51,774 bases of DNA from Candidatus Dechloromonas phosphorivorans. Its GTDB lineage: Bacteria; Pseudomonadota; Gammaproteobacteria; Burkholderiales; Rhodocyclaceae. The number at the start of each line of letters is the position of its first letter. Position 1 is the first letter of the stretch. Under the pieces are notes generated by a model that worked only from the letters and a program-made list of their open reading frames with translations, was not told the DNA's origin and did no database searches. The position numbers and the translations under genes were made by a program. Below, in pieces: positions 29,828-38,118 of the stretch. The DNA is taken from contig JADKBR010000018.1 in the NCBI GenBank assembly GCA_016714975.1, positions 1 to 51,774 on the forward strand, given 5' to 3'.

Positions 29828-31093
29828 CTATTCGTCTCCGCGTTTGCCCAGCCTAACATCCAGTTGCTTGAGCTTGCGGTAAAGATGGGTTCGCTCCAGT
29901 CCAGAGCGCTCGGCCAACCTGGTCATATTGCCGGCTTCGAGCCGCAGATGGTGTTCAAAGTAGAGTTTCTCGAAGGCATCGCGAGCCTCGCGCAGCGGCT
30001 GATCAAGCAGTGGCAATAACGAGGCCAGTTCGCGACTGCTCCCCTCGTCCTGGGGAATGACCCTGCTGACGTCGTCGGCTGAGATCTCTTCATCGAGCGC
30101 AGTTAGCGCCAAATTGCGCACCAGAGCGTAGAGCTCGTTCCAGTGCGCTTCGGGCAGGTTGTTCCAGGGTAACGTGCGCAGCGCATTGAGCGCACCGGTC
30201 GAAAAGCGGCGGAGTTGTACTTCACGGCGTTCGACAAAATTCGACAGCAGCAAACTGGCGATTTCCGGCAATTCGTCGGCATGCCCGGCCAGTGACGGCA
30301 AGGCGATCCAGATCTCGCCCAGGCGCGCTAGGAGTTTGCTGTCCCAACCGGACTCGGCGAGTGCCGCGAGCGGCGTAATAGTGGCAGCAATCAAGCGCAA
30401 ATTCAGTTTTTCCAGACGGTCGACCGCATACGCCAGATTCATCTGCTGCATCTTGCCGAGGGCAGCCAGATCGGGAACGAAGATGATTCCGCCGCTGACC
30501 TTTTCCAGCATATCCTGGGTCAGGGCGCTGCTCAGGCTTGAAAGATCAAGCCACGGGGCACGTGGCGGCTGCAATGTGCGGGCGCAAATTTCCGCCATCC
30601 CGCCCGTCGCCCCCTTGATTAAGAGCAACGATGTCTTGGCCGCAGCCTGTTCCAGCCGACGCCTGAATTCCTTGGTCATGGTTGAGCGACTGAAGGCCTC
30701 CAGGGTGAGCGGTGGCCGTTGCGACTGATTGTCGTGCTTAAGCGCCTTGTGCACCGTCGACAACAACTTCTGTAGCGCAATCGGTTTTTCGAGAAAGTCA
30801 AAAGCGCCAAAGCGGGTTGCTTCAACTGCGGTGTCGATCGTACCGTGACCTGACATCATCACCACCGGCATGTTGAGGTGCCCCGCAGCATGCCACTCCC
30901 TGAGCAGTGAAATGCCATCCGTATCGGGCATCCAGATATCGAGCAGCACCAGGTCAGGGCGCAATTCACCTCGAACCCGGCGCGCAGCAGTAGCGTGTTC
31001 GGCCAGCCGGACATCGTAGCCTTCGTCGATCAGTATCTCCGAAAGCAACTCGCGGATGCCGACCTCGTCGTCAACGACCAGAATGATTGCCAT
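29828..31093 (-). CDS. ntrX: NtrX-like response regulator with degenerate AAA+ domain
   Basis: A 421-residue regulator. Residues 1-120 form a receiver domain with acidic pocket VVDDE, phospho-acceptor Asp52 in LVLLDIWMPDTDG and Lys in FLEKP. Residues 135-330 correspond to the sigma-54 activator domain but have lost its key motifs: Walker A has become KGATGGMAE, there is no GAFTGA loop, and the Walker B region lacks the paired acidic residues. The C-terminus is a Fis-type helix-turn-helix (NMTRLAERSGLERTHLYRKLKQL). It should bind DNA but probably cannot hydrolyse ATP or activate sigma-54. The gene overlaps ntrY by 23 bases, and the pair forms a two-component system. Confidence 0.88.
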   Translation of the reverse strand: MAIILVVDDEVGIRELLSEILIDEGYDVRLAEHATAARRVRGELRPDLVLLDIWMPDTDGISLLREWHAAGHLNMPVVMMSGHGTIDTAVEATRFGAFDFLEKPIALQKLLSTVHKALKHDNQSQRPPLTLEAFSRSTMTKEFRRRLEQAAAKTSLLLIKGATGGMAEICARTLQPPRAPWLDLSSLSSALTQDMLEKVSGGIIFVPDLAALGKMQQMNLAYAVDRLEKLNLRLIAATITPLAALAESGWDSKLLARLGEIWIALPSLAGHADELPEIASLLLSNFVERREVQLRRFSTGALNALRTLPWNNLPEAHWNELYALVRNLALTALDEEISADDVSRVIPQDEGSSRELASLLPLLDQPLREARDAFEKLYFEHHLRLEAGNMTRLAERSGLERTHLYRKLKQLDVRLGKRGDE

Positions 31094-33227
31094 GCTTGTC
31101 TTCCTCCTCCATCACCATGGGCAGCCGGATGTCGATCCGCGCACCACCCTCCGGTGAATTACTGATTTCGATAGTACCCTGATGCTCGTCGACAATCTTC
31201 CTGACAATTGGCAAGCCCAGCCCTGTGCCGCGAACCTTGGTAGTGACATAGGGTTCAAAGATTCGTGGCAGCAATTCAACCGGAAAGCCTGGCCCGTTGT
31301 CCGACATGAGGAGGCGAGCGTGGCGGCCAGCACGCTCGGTGACGATGCGGACGATTCCCCGCTCACGTCCTTCGAGGGCATCCTCCGAGTTGCGAAGTAG
31401 ATTGTGAATGATCTGCCGCAACTGCGTCGAATCCCCAAGCACCTTGGGCAAATCAGTGGCGAGAGCGCATTCGATGGCTGCCGACGAACCCTCGTAAAGA
31501 CCCAGCACCTCACCGATCAGTGCGTTGAGATCGAGCGCGACAACTTCCGGCGGCGGCAAGCGAGCATAGTCACGGAAGTCGTCGACCATACGCTTCATCG
31601 CCTGAACCTGGTTGATAATCGTCTGCGTGCCGCGCGCCAGCATGTCCTTGTCGCCATTCATCAGCTTGCCGGCCAACTTGAACTGTAACCGCTCCGCAGA
31701 GAGCTGTATCGGGGTCAGCGGATTCTTGATCTCATGCGCCAACCGGCGCGCCACCTCGCCCCAGGCGGCGCTCCGCTGCGCGGCGATGATCCGTGTCACA
31801 TCGTCGAAAACCACGACCTCGCCACCACCGCTCGCTTCCGGCAAACGTGAGCCCCGCAACAACAGCATCTGAGGCATGCCATTTGGCCGCTCGAGTTCAG
31901 CCTGGGCTTGCCATTCGCCATCCTTGACACGGGCAAAGTTGTCGAGGATAAAGTTCCCGAATTCATTCTGGCGCGGCCAGTGCGCAGCCTCCTCGTTGAT
32001 CAAACCTGTGAAATCATCAGCCAGCGTGTTCCGCGCACCCTCGTTCACTGTCTGCAGCACGAAATCCCGATCGAAGACCAATACCCCGGCCGACAAGTTT
32101 GCGAGGATCAGTTCCAGATAGCCGCGCGCCGACTCCAACTCCGCACGGTGGCGCTCAGTCTCGCGGCGAGCGTCGTCGAGCTGGCGTGTCATGCGGTTGA
32201 AGGACTGGGTCAGAATGCCCAGTTCGTCCCGGCTATAGACCGCCTGCCGTGGCGAGAAGTCACCTTGGGCGACCGCCTGGGTGCCCTCGGCCAAGATAGA
32301 CAGCGGAGCGGACAGGCGGCGCGCCATGACGAACGCCAGCGCAAAGGCGCCAAACAGGGCAACGAGCACGGTCAATGTTAGCGTCAGGGCATAAATCCGG
32401 GTCAGCCCTTGGCGCGCCAACTGTAATTCCTGGTAATCGCGATATACCCCCTCCACGGCGTCGGCATCATAGGCGAGCGATGGAGGAACCGGCTGGATCA
32501 CCTGCAGGATGCGCGGCTCCTCAAACGCCGAACGTGCAGCTACAGGAACCAGTACGCGAAGATTTAGTCGTCCTCCCTCGCCGTCTACGGCAGTCACGGC
32601 CTGCGTGCTGCGTGCCTGCTTGAGCTGCGTTTGCGTCGGAAGGTCAGGCAATGCCGCGCTGATTTCGTTACTTGCACTGGAGAGCAGCTGGCCACCAACC
32701 GAGAACAATGCTGCCGACTGCACCCCCTGCTGCTCACGCAGGCGCAGCAGTGCCGAGCGGCGGCCCGATTCCCGGAGATCCGAGAGCTCATTGGCCATGC
32801 CACGGGCTTTTTCGGTAAGGTCGGAAAGAAGCGAATCGAGCGCCGAACGTCCCAGATGGAGACCCGACTCCAGCGCCTTTTCGACGCGGACGTCGAACCA
32901 GCTCTCGATCGAGCGCGTCACGAACTGGACCGATACACCATAGACGAGCGCGCCCGGCAAAACAGCGATGACCCCGAACATCATCATCAGGCGCAATTTC
33001 AGCCGGGCACCAAATACCTGGGCGCGATAATCACGCCACAGCGACCGTAATTGCCAAGTGACCAGCCCGACCATGGCCAGCGCGAGAATGGCGTTGAGCC
33101 CGATCAGTAGCGGGTAGTGGCGCGTAAAGATCGCGGTGTTGGCCGCCGTTGACATCAGCAGCAGGAACCAGAGTATGGTGCCCAACGTTGCAGCCACCGC
33201 ACCTCCTACTGCTACAAAGCGCTTCAC
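31071..33227 (-). CDS. ntrY: NtrY-like membrane sensor histidine kinase
   Basis: A 718-residue inner-membrane kinase. It begins with two or three transmembrane helices, then a periplasmic sensor region of about 170 residues and another transmembrane helix. A HAMP domain (RRLSAPLSILAEGTQAVAQGDF), a PAS domain (LSAGVLVFDRDFVLQTVNEGA), the phosphorylated His in HEIKNPLTPIQLSAERL and the ATPase boxes NLLRNSEDAL, DNGPGFP and GTGLGLPIV follow. In related bacteria NtrYX senses redox or nitrogen state. The GTG at 33227 has GGAGGT close upstream and overlaps the DUF4390 stop by four bases; a TTG ten codons earlier is less likely. Part of rsmB-DUF4390-ntrY-ntrX. Confidence 0.92.
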   Translation of the reverse strand: MKRFVAVGGAVAATLGTILWFLLLMSTAANTAIFTRHYPLLIGLNAILALAMVGLVTWQLRSLWRDYRAQVFGARLKLRLMMMFGVIAVLPGALVYGVSVQFVTRSIESWFDVRVEKALESGLHLGRSALDSLLSDLTEKARGMANELSDLRESGRRSALLRLREQQGVQSAALFSVGGQLLSSASNEISAALPDLPTQTQLKQARSTQAVTAVDGEGGRLNLRVLVPVAARSAFEEPRILQVIQPVPPSLAYDADAVEGVYRDYQELQLARQGLTRIYALTLTLTVLVALFGAFALAFVMARRLSAPLSILAEGTQAVAQGDFSPRQAVYSRDELGILTQSFNRMTRQLDDARRETERHRAELESARGYLELILANLSAGVLVFDRDFVLQTVNEGARNTLADDFTGLINEEAAHWPRQNEFGNFILDNFARVKDGEWQAQAELERPNGMPQMLLLRGSRLPEASGGGEVVVFDDVTRIIAAQRSAAWGEVARRLAHEIKNPLTPIQLSAERLQFKLAGKLMNGDKDMLARGTQTIINQVQAMKRMVDDFRDYARLPPPEVVALDLNALIGEVLGLYEGSSAAIECALATDLPKVLGDSTQLRQIIHNLLRNSEDALEGRERGIVRIVTERAGRHARLLMSDNGPGFPVELLPRIFEPYVTTKVRGTGLGLPIVRKIVDEHQGTIEISNSPEGGARIDIRLPMVMEEEDKHGNHSGR

Positions 33228-33799
33228 TTCACCTCCGCCGGCAACGTCGCCTGCCAACTCTTCCAGTCAGATGCCAGACTCCAGTCCCGGTTGCCCAGCG
33301 CGCCAATCTGAAAGGGGCGTGGCAACTGGTTGATGTCGAGGCGTAGGCGCAGGGCCGCAGCGTAGGTGTCGCCAGCACGAATCCCCGACTTGTCGGTCGC
33401 TCTGTCGATCACGGCCCAGTTGCGCAAGCGCGAGAGAACACGCAACGCCTCCGACAGGCTATCGAAGGACTGATGGAGGCCGCCCGTCGACAGGCGATAT
33501 TGGCGCGTCAACGCATGGAAGGAAAGGCGATGGGTCTGATTTCGACTGATTACCTTTTCGTCCAGCCAGTACCAGCGCGGCCGCGTCATTTCGAACTCGG
33601 TCACGAAGTAGAGAACGACACCCTTGGTCACGGCCTCTTCAAGGCGCTCGTTCAGCTCGAAGCTGAAATCCGCGGAGACGACGAAGCCGTCTTCGCTCGC
33701 CGTGATCTGCGGATTGGCGATCTCGATCTCGGCCGCCAGAACCAGCACCGGCAGCATGGCGAGAACGACGACCAGCCAGGTCCGGACTCGCTCAAGCAT
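33224..33799 (-). CDS. DUF4390-domain exported protein
   Basis: A 191-residue protein with an N-terminal hydrophobic signal (MLERVRTWLVVVLAMLPVLVLAAE), then a mature domain with ISA-type strands (IEIANPQITASEDGFVVSADFSFELNERLEEAV) and RPRWYWLDEKVI. It belongs to the DUF4390 family, regularly found between rsmB and ntrY in Betaproteobacteria. It probably acts in the periplasm and could modulate the NtrY sensor next door, but nothing in the sequence proves this. The ATG at 33799 overlaps the rsmB stop by eight bases; the 3' end overlaps ntrY by four. Confidence 0.8.
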   Translation of the reverse strand: MLERVRTWLVVVLAMLPVLVLAAEIEIANPQITASEDGFVVSADFSFELNERLEEAVTKGVVLYFVTEFEMTRPRWYWLDEKVISRNQTHRLSFHALTRQYRLSTGGLHQSFDSLSEALRVLSRLRNWAVIDRATDKSGIRAGDTYAAALRLRLDINQLPRPFQIGALGNRDWSLASDWKSWQATLPAEVK

Positions 33800-35051
33800 G
33801 CTTTTCGAGGAGACAATAGTAAAAGCCATCATGGCCTGCTGCAGGCAGAATCCCTTCCTCGTGGGCGCGGCGGGCATCCGGACGATTGGCAACAAAGCGA
33901 TTGATCTGCTCGCCGTTCTCCTCGGGGAAAACGGAGCAGGTCACATAAAGAAGTTTACCCCCGCGCCGCACAACCCGCCACAGTGCTTCGAGAATACGCG
34001 ACTGGGAGGCGGCAAAGTTCGCGATGTCGGCCTCGCGGCGCAACCATTTGGTGTCCGGATTGCGCCGCACGACACCGCTGGCGGTGCAAGCGACATCGGC
34101 GAGAACCGCGTCGAAGGGACGGCCATCCCACCATGTATCGAGTCGCGCACAGTCAGCGACCTGGAGCGTGGCATGCAGGCCGAGCCGCGTCAGGTTCTCC
34201 GCGACGCGTCGGCATCGTGAAGTCTTGAGGTCGAGCCCCAGGAGGTCAAGATCGGCCCGCTCCAGCAGATGCGCCGTCTTGCCGCCCGGCGCGGCACATG
34301 CATCGAGGACACGGCTTCCCGGTAACGGGTCAAGTAGGATTGCCGCCTGTTGCGCCCCTGGGTCCTGCACCGAAACCAGACCGGCGGCAAACCCGGGTAG
34401 CTGTTCGACGGGAAGCGGCTTGGCGAGGGCGAGTCCGGACTCGCCAACCGGCGTGGCGACGATCCCTTCCTCAGCCAACCGCGCCAGGTATTCTTCGCGC
34501 GTGCCGCGCCGGCGATTGACCCGCAAGGCCATCGGCGGCGGCGCATTGCCGGCGGCAACGATGGCCTCCCAGTCACCGGGCCACGCCTTCTGAAGACGGG
34601 CGAGCCACCAGCCCGGATGCTGCGCCTGCGCTACGGCATCGGTCGCCACCGCCGCACGCAATGCTTCCTGTTGCCGCAGGAAATTGCGCAGGACGCCATT
34701 GACCAGCCCGCGAAAGCGCCCTTCAGCCAGTTCACCGGCTGCTGCGACGGCCTGATCGACCACCGTATGCACCGCGTCAGGCCGCGATTCGAGTCGATAG
34801 ATCGCAACCAGCAGCAGCGCCCGGACCTCGTTGGCCGCCAGAGGACTGGTCAGAAGGCGGCTCAGGAAGAAATCGCCGCGTCCATAACAGCGCAGGCTGC
34901 CATAGACGAGGTCCTGAACCGCCGGGCGCACGACGGCGTCGACGCGCGCAAGCAGGCCGTCAGCGAGACTCCGCCCCGCAAAGATGGCGGAATCGATGCG
35001 GGCTGCTTGCAGGAAGGCGAAGGCCAGAGAAGTGGCGGGCAGATCGGACAT
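33792..35051 (-). CDS. rsmB: RsmB, 16S rRNA cytosine-967 C5-methyltransferase
   Basis: A 419-residue enzyme. The N-terminal 140 residues form the NusB-like RNA-binding domain (YGSLRCYGRGDFFLSRLL, VNGVLRNFLRQ). The methyltransferase domain then shows VSVQDPGAQQAAILL, AdoMet-binding DACAAPGGKTAHLLE, motif IV DVACTASGVVRRNPDTKWLR and motif VI LLYVTCSVFPEENGEQI, with the two active cysteines. Motif IV is normally D-x-P-C; here Pro is replaced by Ala, while the cysteine is kept. Together with fmt and def nearby it belongs to the conserved translation-linked neighbourhood. It is the first gene of rsmB-DUF4390-ntrY-ntrX and is divergent from the nuclease gene by 34 bases. Confidence 0.95.
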   Translation of the reverse strand: MSDLPATSLAFAFLQAARIDSAIFAGRSLADGLLARVDAVVRPAVQDLVYGSLRCYGRGDFFLSRLLTSPLAANEVRALLLVAIYRLESRPDAVHTVVDQAVAAAGELAEGRFRGLVNGVLRNFLRQQEALRAAVATDAVAQAQHPGWWLARLQKAWPGDWEAIVAAGNAPPPMALRVNRRRGTREEYLARLAEEGIVATPVGESGLALAKPLPVEQLPGFAAGLVSVQDPGAQQAAILLDPLPGSRVLDACAAPGGKTAHLLERADLDLLGLDLKTSRCRRVAENLTRLGLHATLQVADCARLDTWWDGRPFDAVLADVACTASGVVRRNPDTKWLRREADIANFAASQSRILEALWRVVRRGGKLLYVTCSVFPEENGEQINRFVANRPDARRAHEEGILPAAGHDGFYYCLLEKHA

Positions 35052-35085
35052 AGGCTGCAATTATCGCACGGGGCATAATGGCGCA

Positions 35086-35973
35086 ATGCGTCCGTGCCTC
35101 ATCGCCCTGCTCTTTCTGCTCTTCCCGCCCCTTGCCGGGGCGTGGAACGCTGCCGGACACCGGCTGGTCGCGGTAATCGCCTGGCAGCAGCTCTCGCCTC
35201 CCAGCCGCGATTTCGTTGCTCAGGCTCTCCACCGCCATCCCGACCATCAGCGCTGGGTCGGCAAGGCAGGTTCAGCCGAGCCCGCGATGATCTTTGCCGA
35301 AGCCGCGACTTGGCCCGATGACATCCGCAGTGATCCACGCTTTCACGACGAGGGGGAGAACGACCCGACCCCGCCGCTTCCTGGCTTTCCCGATAGTTCG
35401 CGGCACAAGAGCTGGCACTACGTCGACGTCGACCATCAGGGAAGAACCGCGAGAGGGGAGGTGGACCGGCAGATCGAGCGCCTCAGCCGCCTGTTGCGGT
35501 CGACCGCGAAAGATGACGACATTTCCTATGCCCTCCCCTGGCTGGTCCATCTGGTCGCCGACATCCACCAGCCGCTCCACGCCGGCAGCGCTGATGATGA
35601 AGGGGGAACCGCGGTCGAGATCGAAAACCCGTTCAACAAGCGCCTCCCCTTTTCCAGCCTGCACATCTACTGGGACGACCTGCCCGGCCCGCCCTGGCTA
35701 CGCGGCCAGAAGCTCGAAGACAAGGTGCGACGCCTGATCGCGGAATATCCCGCGCCGCGCCAAGGCGCCGTTGCCTTGTGGCGGGACGAGAGCAACCGCC
35801 TGCTGGCGTCGGCCTACCCGGATGCCGTCGGCAGCCTCCTGCCCATCATCACCGAAGACTTCAACCGGCGGGCGCACACCATTGCGGAACGGCGCATCGT
35901 CGACGCCGGCTACCGGCTCGGGCGTCTGCTTGAAGCAAGCATCTGCGCTCGCGTTTCACGTGAAACGCAATAG
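35086..35973 (+). CDS. exported S1/P1-type zinc nuclease
   Basis: A 295-residue protein with a signal peptide cleaved just before WNAAGH. Mature Trp1 and His6 match the first trinuclear zinc ligands of P1 nuclease. The rest follow in order: Asp in WPDDIRSDPRF, His in WHYVDVD, His-Asp-His in LVHLVADIHQPLHAG, and His/Asp in HIYWDD. All nine metal ligands therefore appear intact. Such enzymes degrade single-stranded DNA and RNA and remove 3' phosphates in the periplasm or outside the cell; they are well known from fungi and plants and less common in bacteria. speD starts nine bases after the stop, and a parS-like palindrome sits at the 3' end. Confidence 0.9.
   Translation: MRPCLIALLFLLFPPLAGAWNAAGHRLVAVIAWQQLSPPSRDFVAQALHRHPDHQRWVGKAGSAEPAMIFAEAATWPDDIRSDPRFHDEGENDPTPPLPGFPDSSRHKSWHYVDVDHQGRTARGEVDRQIERLSRLLRSTAKDDDISYALPWLVHLVADIHQPLHAGSADDEGGTAVEIENPFNKRLPFSSLHIYWDDLPGPPWLRGQKLEDKVRRLIAEYPAPRQGAVALWRDESNRLLASAYPDAVGSLLPIITEDFNRRAHTIAERRIVDAGYRLGRLLEASICARVSRETQ
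35951..35968. other. parS-like ParB-binding site 3 (18-bp perfect palindrome)
   Basis: GCGTTTCACGTGAAACGC is a perfect 18-bp palindrome whose core GTTTCACGTGAAAC (35953-35966) matches the canonical parS core at all positions. It lies in the last codons of the nuclease gene, just before speD. It is the best of the four sites. Confidence 0.85.
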
Positions 35974-35982
35974 AATCGTGCC

Positions 35983-36375
35983 ATGAATGGCCTGCACCTG
36001 ATCGCCGACCTCCTTGACTGCCACTGCCCAGCCGACTTCCTGTTCGCCGCACCGGAACTCGAAGCGTTTTGCGTGGCGGCATGTTCGAGACACGGGCTGA
36101 CGGTCGTCGGTTGCCTTTTCCACGCCTTCCACGATGCGGCGGGCAACCCGGCGGGCGTCACCGGCACCGTCGTCCTGGCCGAATCGCACTTGGCGCTCCA
36201 TACCTGGCCGGAAGTCGCCGGCGTCACGCTGGACATCTACGTCTGCAATTTCAGTGGTGACAACAGCGGTCGCGCACACGCGCTGTTCGCCGACGTCATC
36301 GCAGCCTTCGGCCCGGGCACACTGGAGACGAAAGAGGTTGTGCGCGGTCACCTCGTTCCGAGAAAGGGCGCTTAG
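35983..36375 (+). CDS. speD: S-adenosylmethionine decarboxylase proenzyme (SpeD, class 1B)
   Basis: A 130-residue proenzyme of the short, prokaryotic class. It is expected to cleave itself before Ser68 in LAESHLALHTWPE, generating the pyruvoyl group. His and the proton-donor Cys88 in LDIYVCNFSGDNSGRA complete the active site. The product, decarboxylated AdoMet, is the aminopropyl donor for spermidine. No spermidine synthase gene is seen nearby. The spacing to the upstream nuclease gene is nine bases, so they are probably on one transcript, an unusual pairing with no evident logic. Confidence 0.93.
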   Translation: MNGLHLIADLLDCHCPADFLFAAPELEAFCVAACSRHGLTVVGCLFHAFHDAAGNPAGVTGTVVLAESHLALHTWPEVAGVTLDIYVCNFSGDNSGRAHALFADVIAAFGPGTLETKEVVRGHLVPRKGA

Positions 36376-36552
36376 CGAACCCTCGTCTGCAGGCGAGCAA
36401 CTCGCCCCGCGGTCGGCGGCCACGTCGAAAACAGGCCACAGGTCCCAATGGCCGAAGCCGTTTGAGGATCAACGTCTGCAGCGTCTGGATGCGCCTCGAC
36501 CGGTCCCAGCGGTATCCCGCTTTCGCGTCGGGATCTTGCGCAGCGGCCAACC

Positions 36553-37476
36553 TCAAGCTGGCAGGTCGAATCGGTCGCCCGCCTTGAGCGCATTACCGGC
36601 AAGAAATTCACGGACCGCCAGGCGCTTGCCTCCCGCCTTCTGCAATTCACTGACCGCCAGAGCACCTTCGCCGCAGGCAACGACGATGCTGTTGCGGTCG
36701 ACGCTCAATATCCGCCCTTTTTCACCCGAACCCCCAACCGGCATGGCATGCCACAGCTTGACGGTCTGGCCGCCGAGCCGGGCCTGGGCTCCGGGAAACG
36801 GATTGAAGGCACGGATATGGCGATCCAGATCCTGCGCACTCCTCGACCAGTCGATAAGGGCCTCCACCTTGCCGAGCTTCACTGCGTAGGTGACCCCCTC
36901 GGTGGGTTGCGGGGTGGCCGGCATGGGCAATCCGGCAAGCGCCTGGACCACCAGACGCGCGCCGAGGTCGGCCAAACGGTCGTGCAGCGTTGAGCTCGTG
37001 TCACCAGGTTCGATTGCGCAGACTCCCCGTAATAGCACCGGCCCGGTATCGAGACCCGACTCCATCTGCATGATGCAGACGCCGGTTTCACGATCGCCGG
37101 CGAGCAGCGCACGCTGGATCGGCGCCGCCCCACGCCAGCGCGGCAGTAGCGACGCATGGATATTGATGCAGCCGAAGCGCGGAGTGTCGAGCGCGGCCTG
37201 CGGCAAAATGAGACCGTAGGCGGCGACCACCATGACGTCCGGCAGTTCGGCAGCGATTCTCGCCTGCGCCGCCACATCCTTCAATGTCAGTGGCTGAAAC
37301 ACCTCGATGCCGCGCTCCATCGCCAGCCGCTTGACGGCCGAACGCTGCAGGCTCATGCCGCGCCCCGCCGGCCGGTCTGGCTGGGTAAGGACCATGGGGA
37401 CCTCATGCCCCGCCGCCAGAATCGCCTGCATTGCCAGTGCGGCAAAACCCGGGGTCCCTGCGAAGACCACCCTCAT
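36553..37476 (-). CDS. fmt: Fmt, methionyl-tRNA formyltransferase
   Basis: A 307-residue enzyme that formylates initiator Met-tRNA using 10-formyl-tetrahydrofolate. It begins MRVVFAGTPGFAALAM. The formyl-transferase motif is INIHASLLPRWRGAAPIQRAL with the catalytic Asn-His, and the Asp lies in ESGLDTGPVLL. The C-terminal tRNA-binding barrel begins after AFNPFPGAQ. The start overlaps the def stop by four bases, the standard def-fmt operon. A 177-base stretch after its stop (36376-36552), before speD's end on the other strand, holds no supported gene. Confidence 0.96.
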   Translation of the reverse strand: MRVVFAGTPGFAALAMQAILAAGHEVPMVLTQPDRPAGRGMSLQRSAVKRLAMERGIEVFQPLTLKDVAAQARIAAELPDVMVVAAYGLILPQAALDTPRFGCINIHASLLPRWRGAAPIQRALLAGDRETGVCIMQMESGLDTGPVLLRGVCAIEPGDTSSTLHDRLADLGARLVVQALAGLPMPATPQPTEGVTYAVKLGKVEALIDWSRSAQDLDRHIRAFNPFPGAQARLGGQTVKLWHAMPVGGSGEKGRILSVDRNSIVVACGEGALAVSELQKAGGKRLAVREFLAGNALKAGDRFDLPA

Positions 37477-37976
37477 GCAGTGACCCGGGCCTGTTTGGCG
37501 AGCTTGTTCCGGATGCGAGTCTGTTTCAGCTGCGACAGGTGATCGACGAAGACCTTGCCATTCAGATGGTCCAGTTCATGCTGGATACACACCGCGAGCA
37601 GCCCCTCGGCAAGCAAGGTCTGATGCTGGCCCTCGCCGTCCTGATAATGGACGGTCACGCGCTCGGCGCGTTCCACCTTTTCGTAGATCCCGGGTACCGA
37701 CAGGCAGCCCTCTTCGCCCTCCTGCTGCCCCTGAAGGTCATTGATGCGCGGATTGACCAGGGCCAGCAGTTCATTCCTGCCTTCCGAAACGTCGATCACG
37801 ACAATCTGCTTGTGAACATCGACCTGTGTTGCCGCCAAGCCGATGCCTGGGGCCTCGTACATGGTCTCGGCCATGTTGGCGATCAAGCTGCGGACCGAAT
37901 CATCTATCTCGGCCACCGGTGCCGCAATCTTCTTCAAGCGCGGATCGGGAAAACGCAAAATGGGTAGTAAGGCCAT
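37473..37976 (-). CDS. def: Def, peptide deformylase
   Basis: A 167-residue metalloenzyme that removes the formyl group from nascent proteins. All three motifs are present: GIGLAATQ (motif 1), EGCLSVPG with the metal cysteine (motif 2) and QHELDHLNGKVF with two metal histidines and the catalytic Glu (motif 3). It is translationally coupled to fmt. The divergent LysM gene begins 142 bases away, so both promoters must lie in that gap. Confidence 0.97.
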   Translation of the reverse strand: MALLPILRFPDPRLKKIAAPVAEIDDSVRSLIANMAETMYEAPGIGLAATQVDVHKQIVVIDVSEGRNELLALVNPRINDLQGQQEGEEGCLSVPGIYEKVERAERVTVHYQDGEGQHQTLLAEGLLAVCIQHELDHLNGKVFVDHLSQLKQTRIRNKLAKQARVTA

Positions 37977-38118
37977 AGGAAATACCGAAAAAAGCTTGCT
38001 CGCTTAAGTTATTACGTGCAGAATCTCAAGCAATTCCAGAGATATGGAGCCGGATTGCCTGTGGTGGATCAGACCATGCAAGCAGCACCGTGTTCCGTCG
38101 GCATGTGAGGCTACGACT

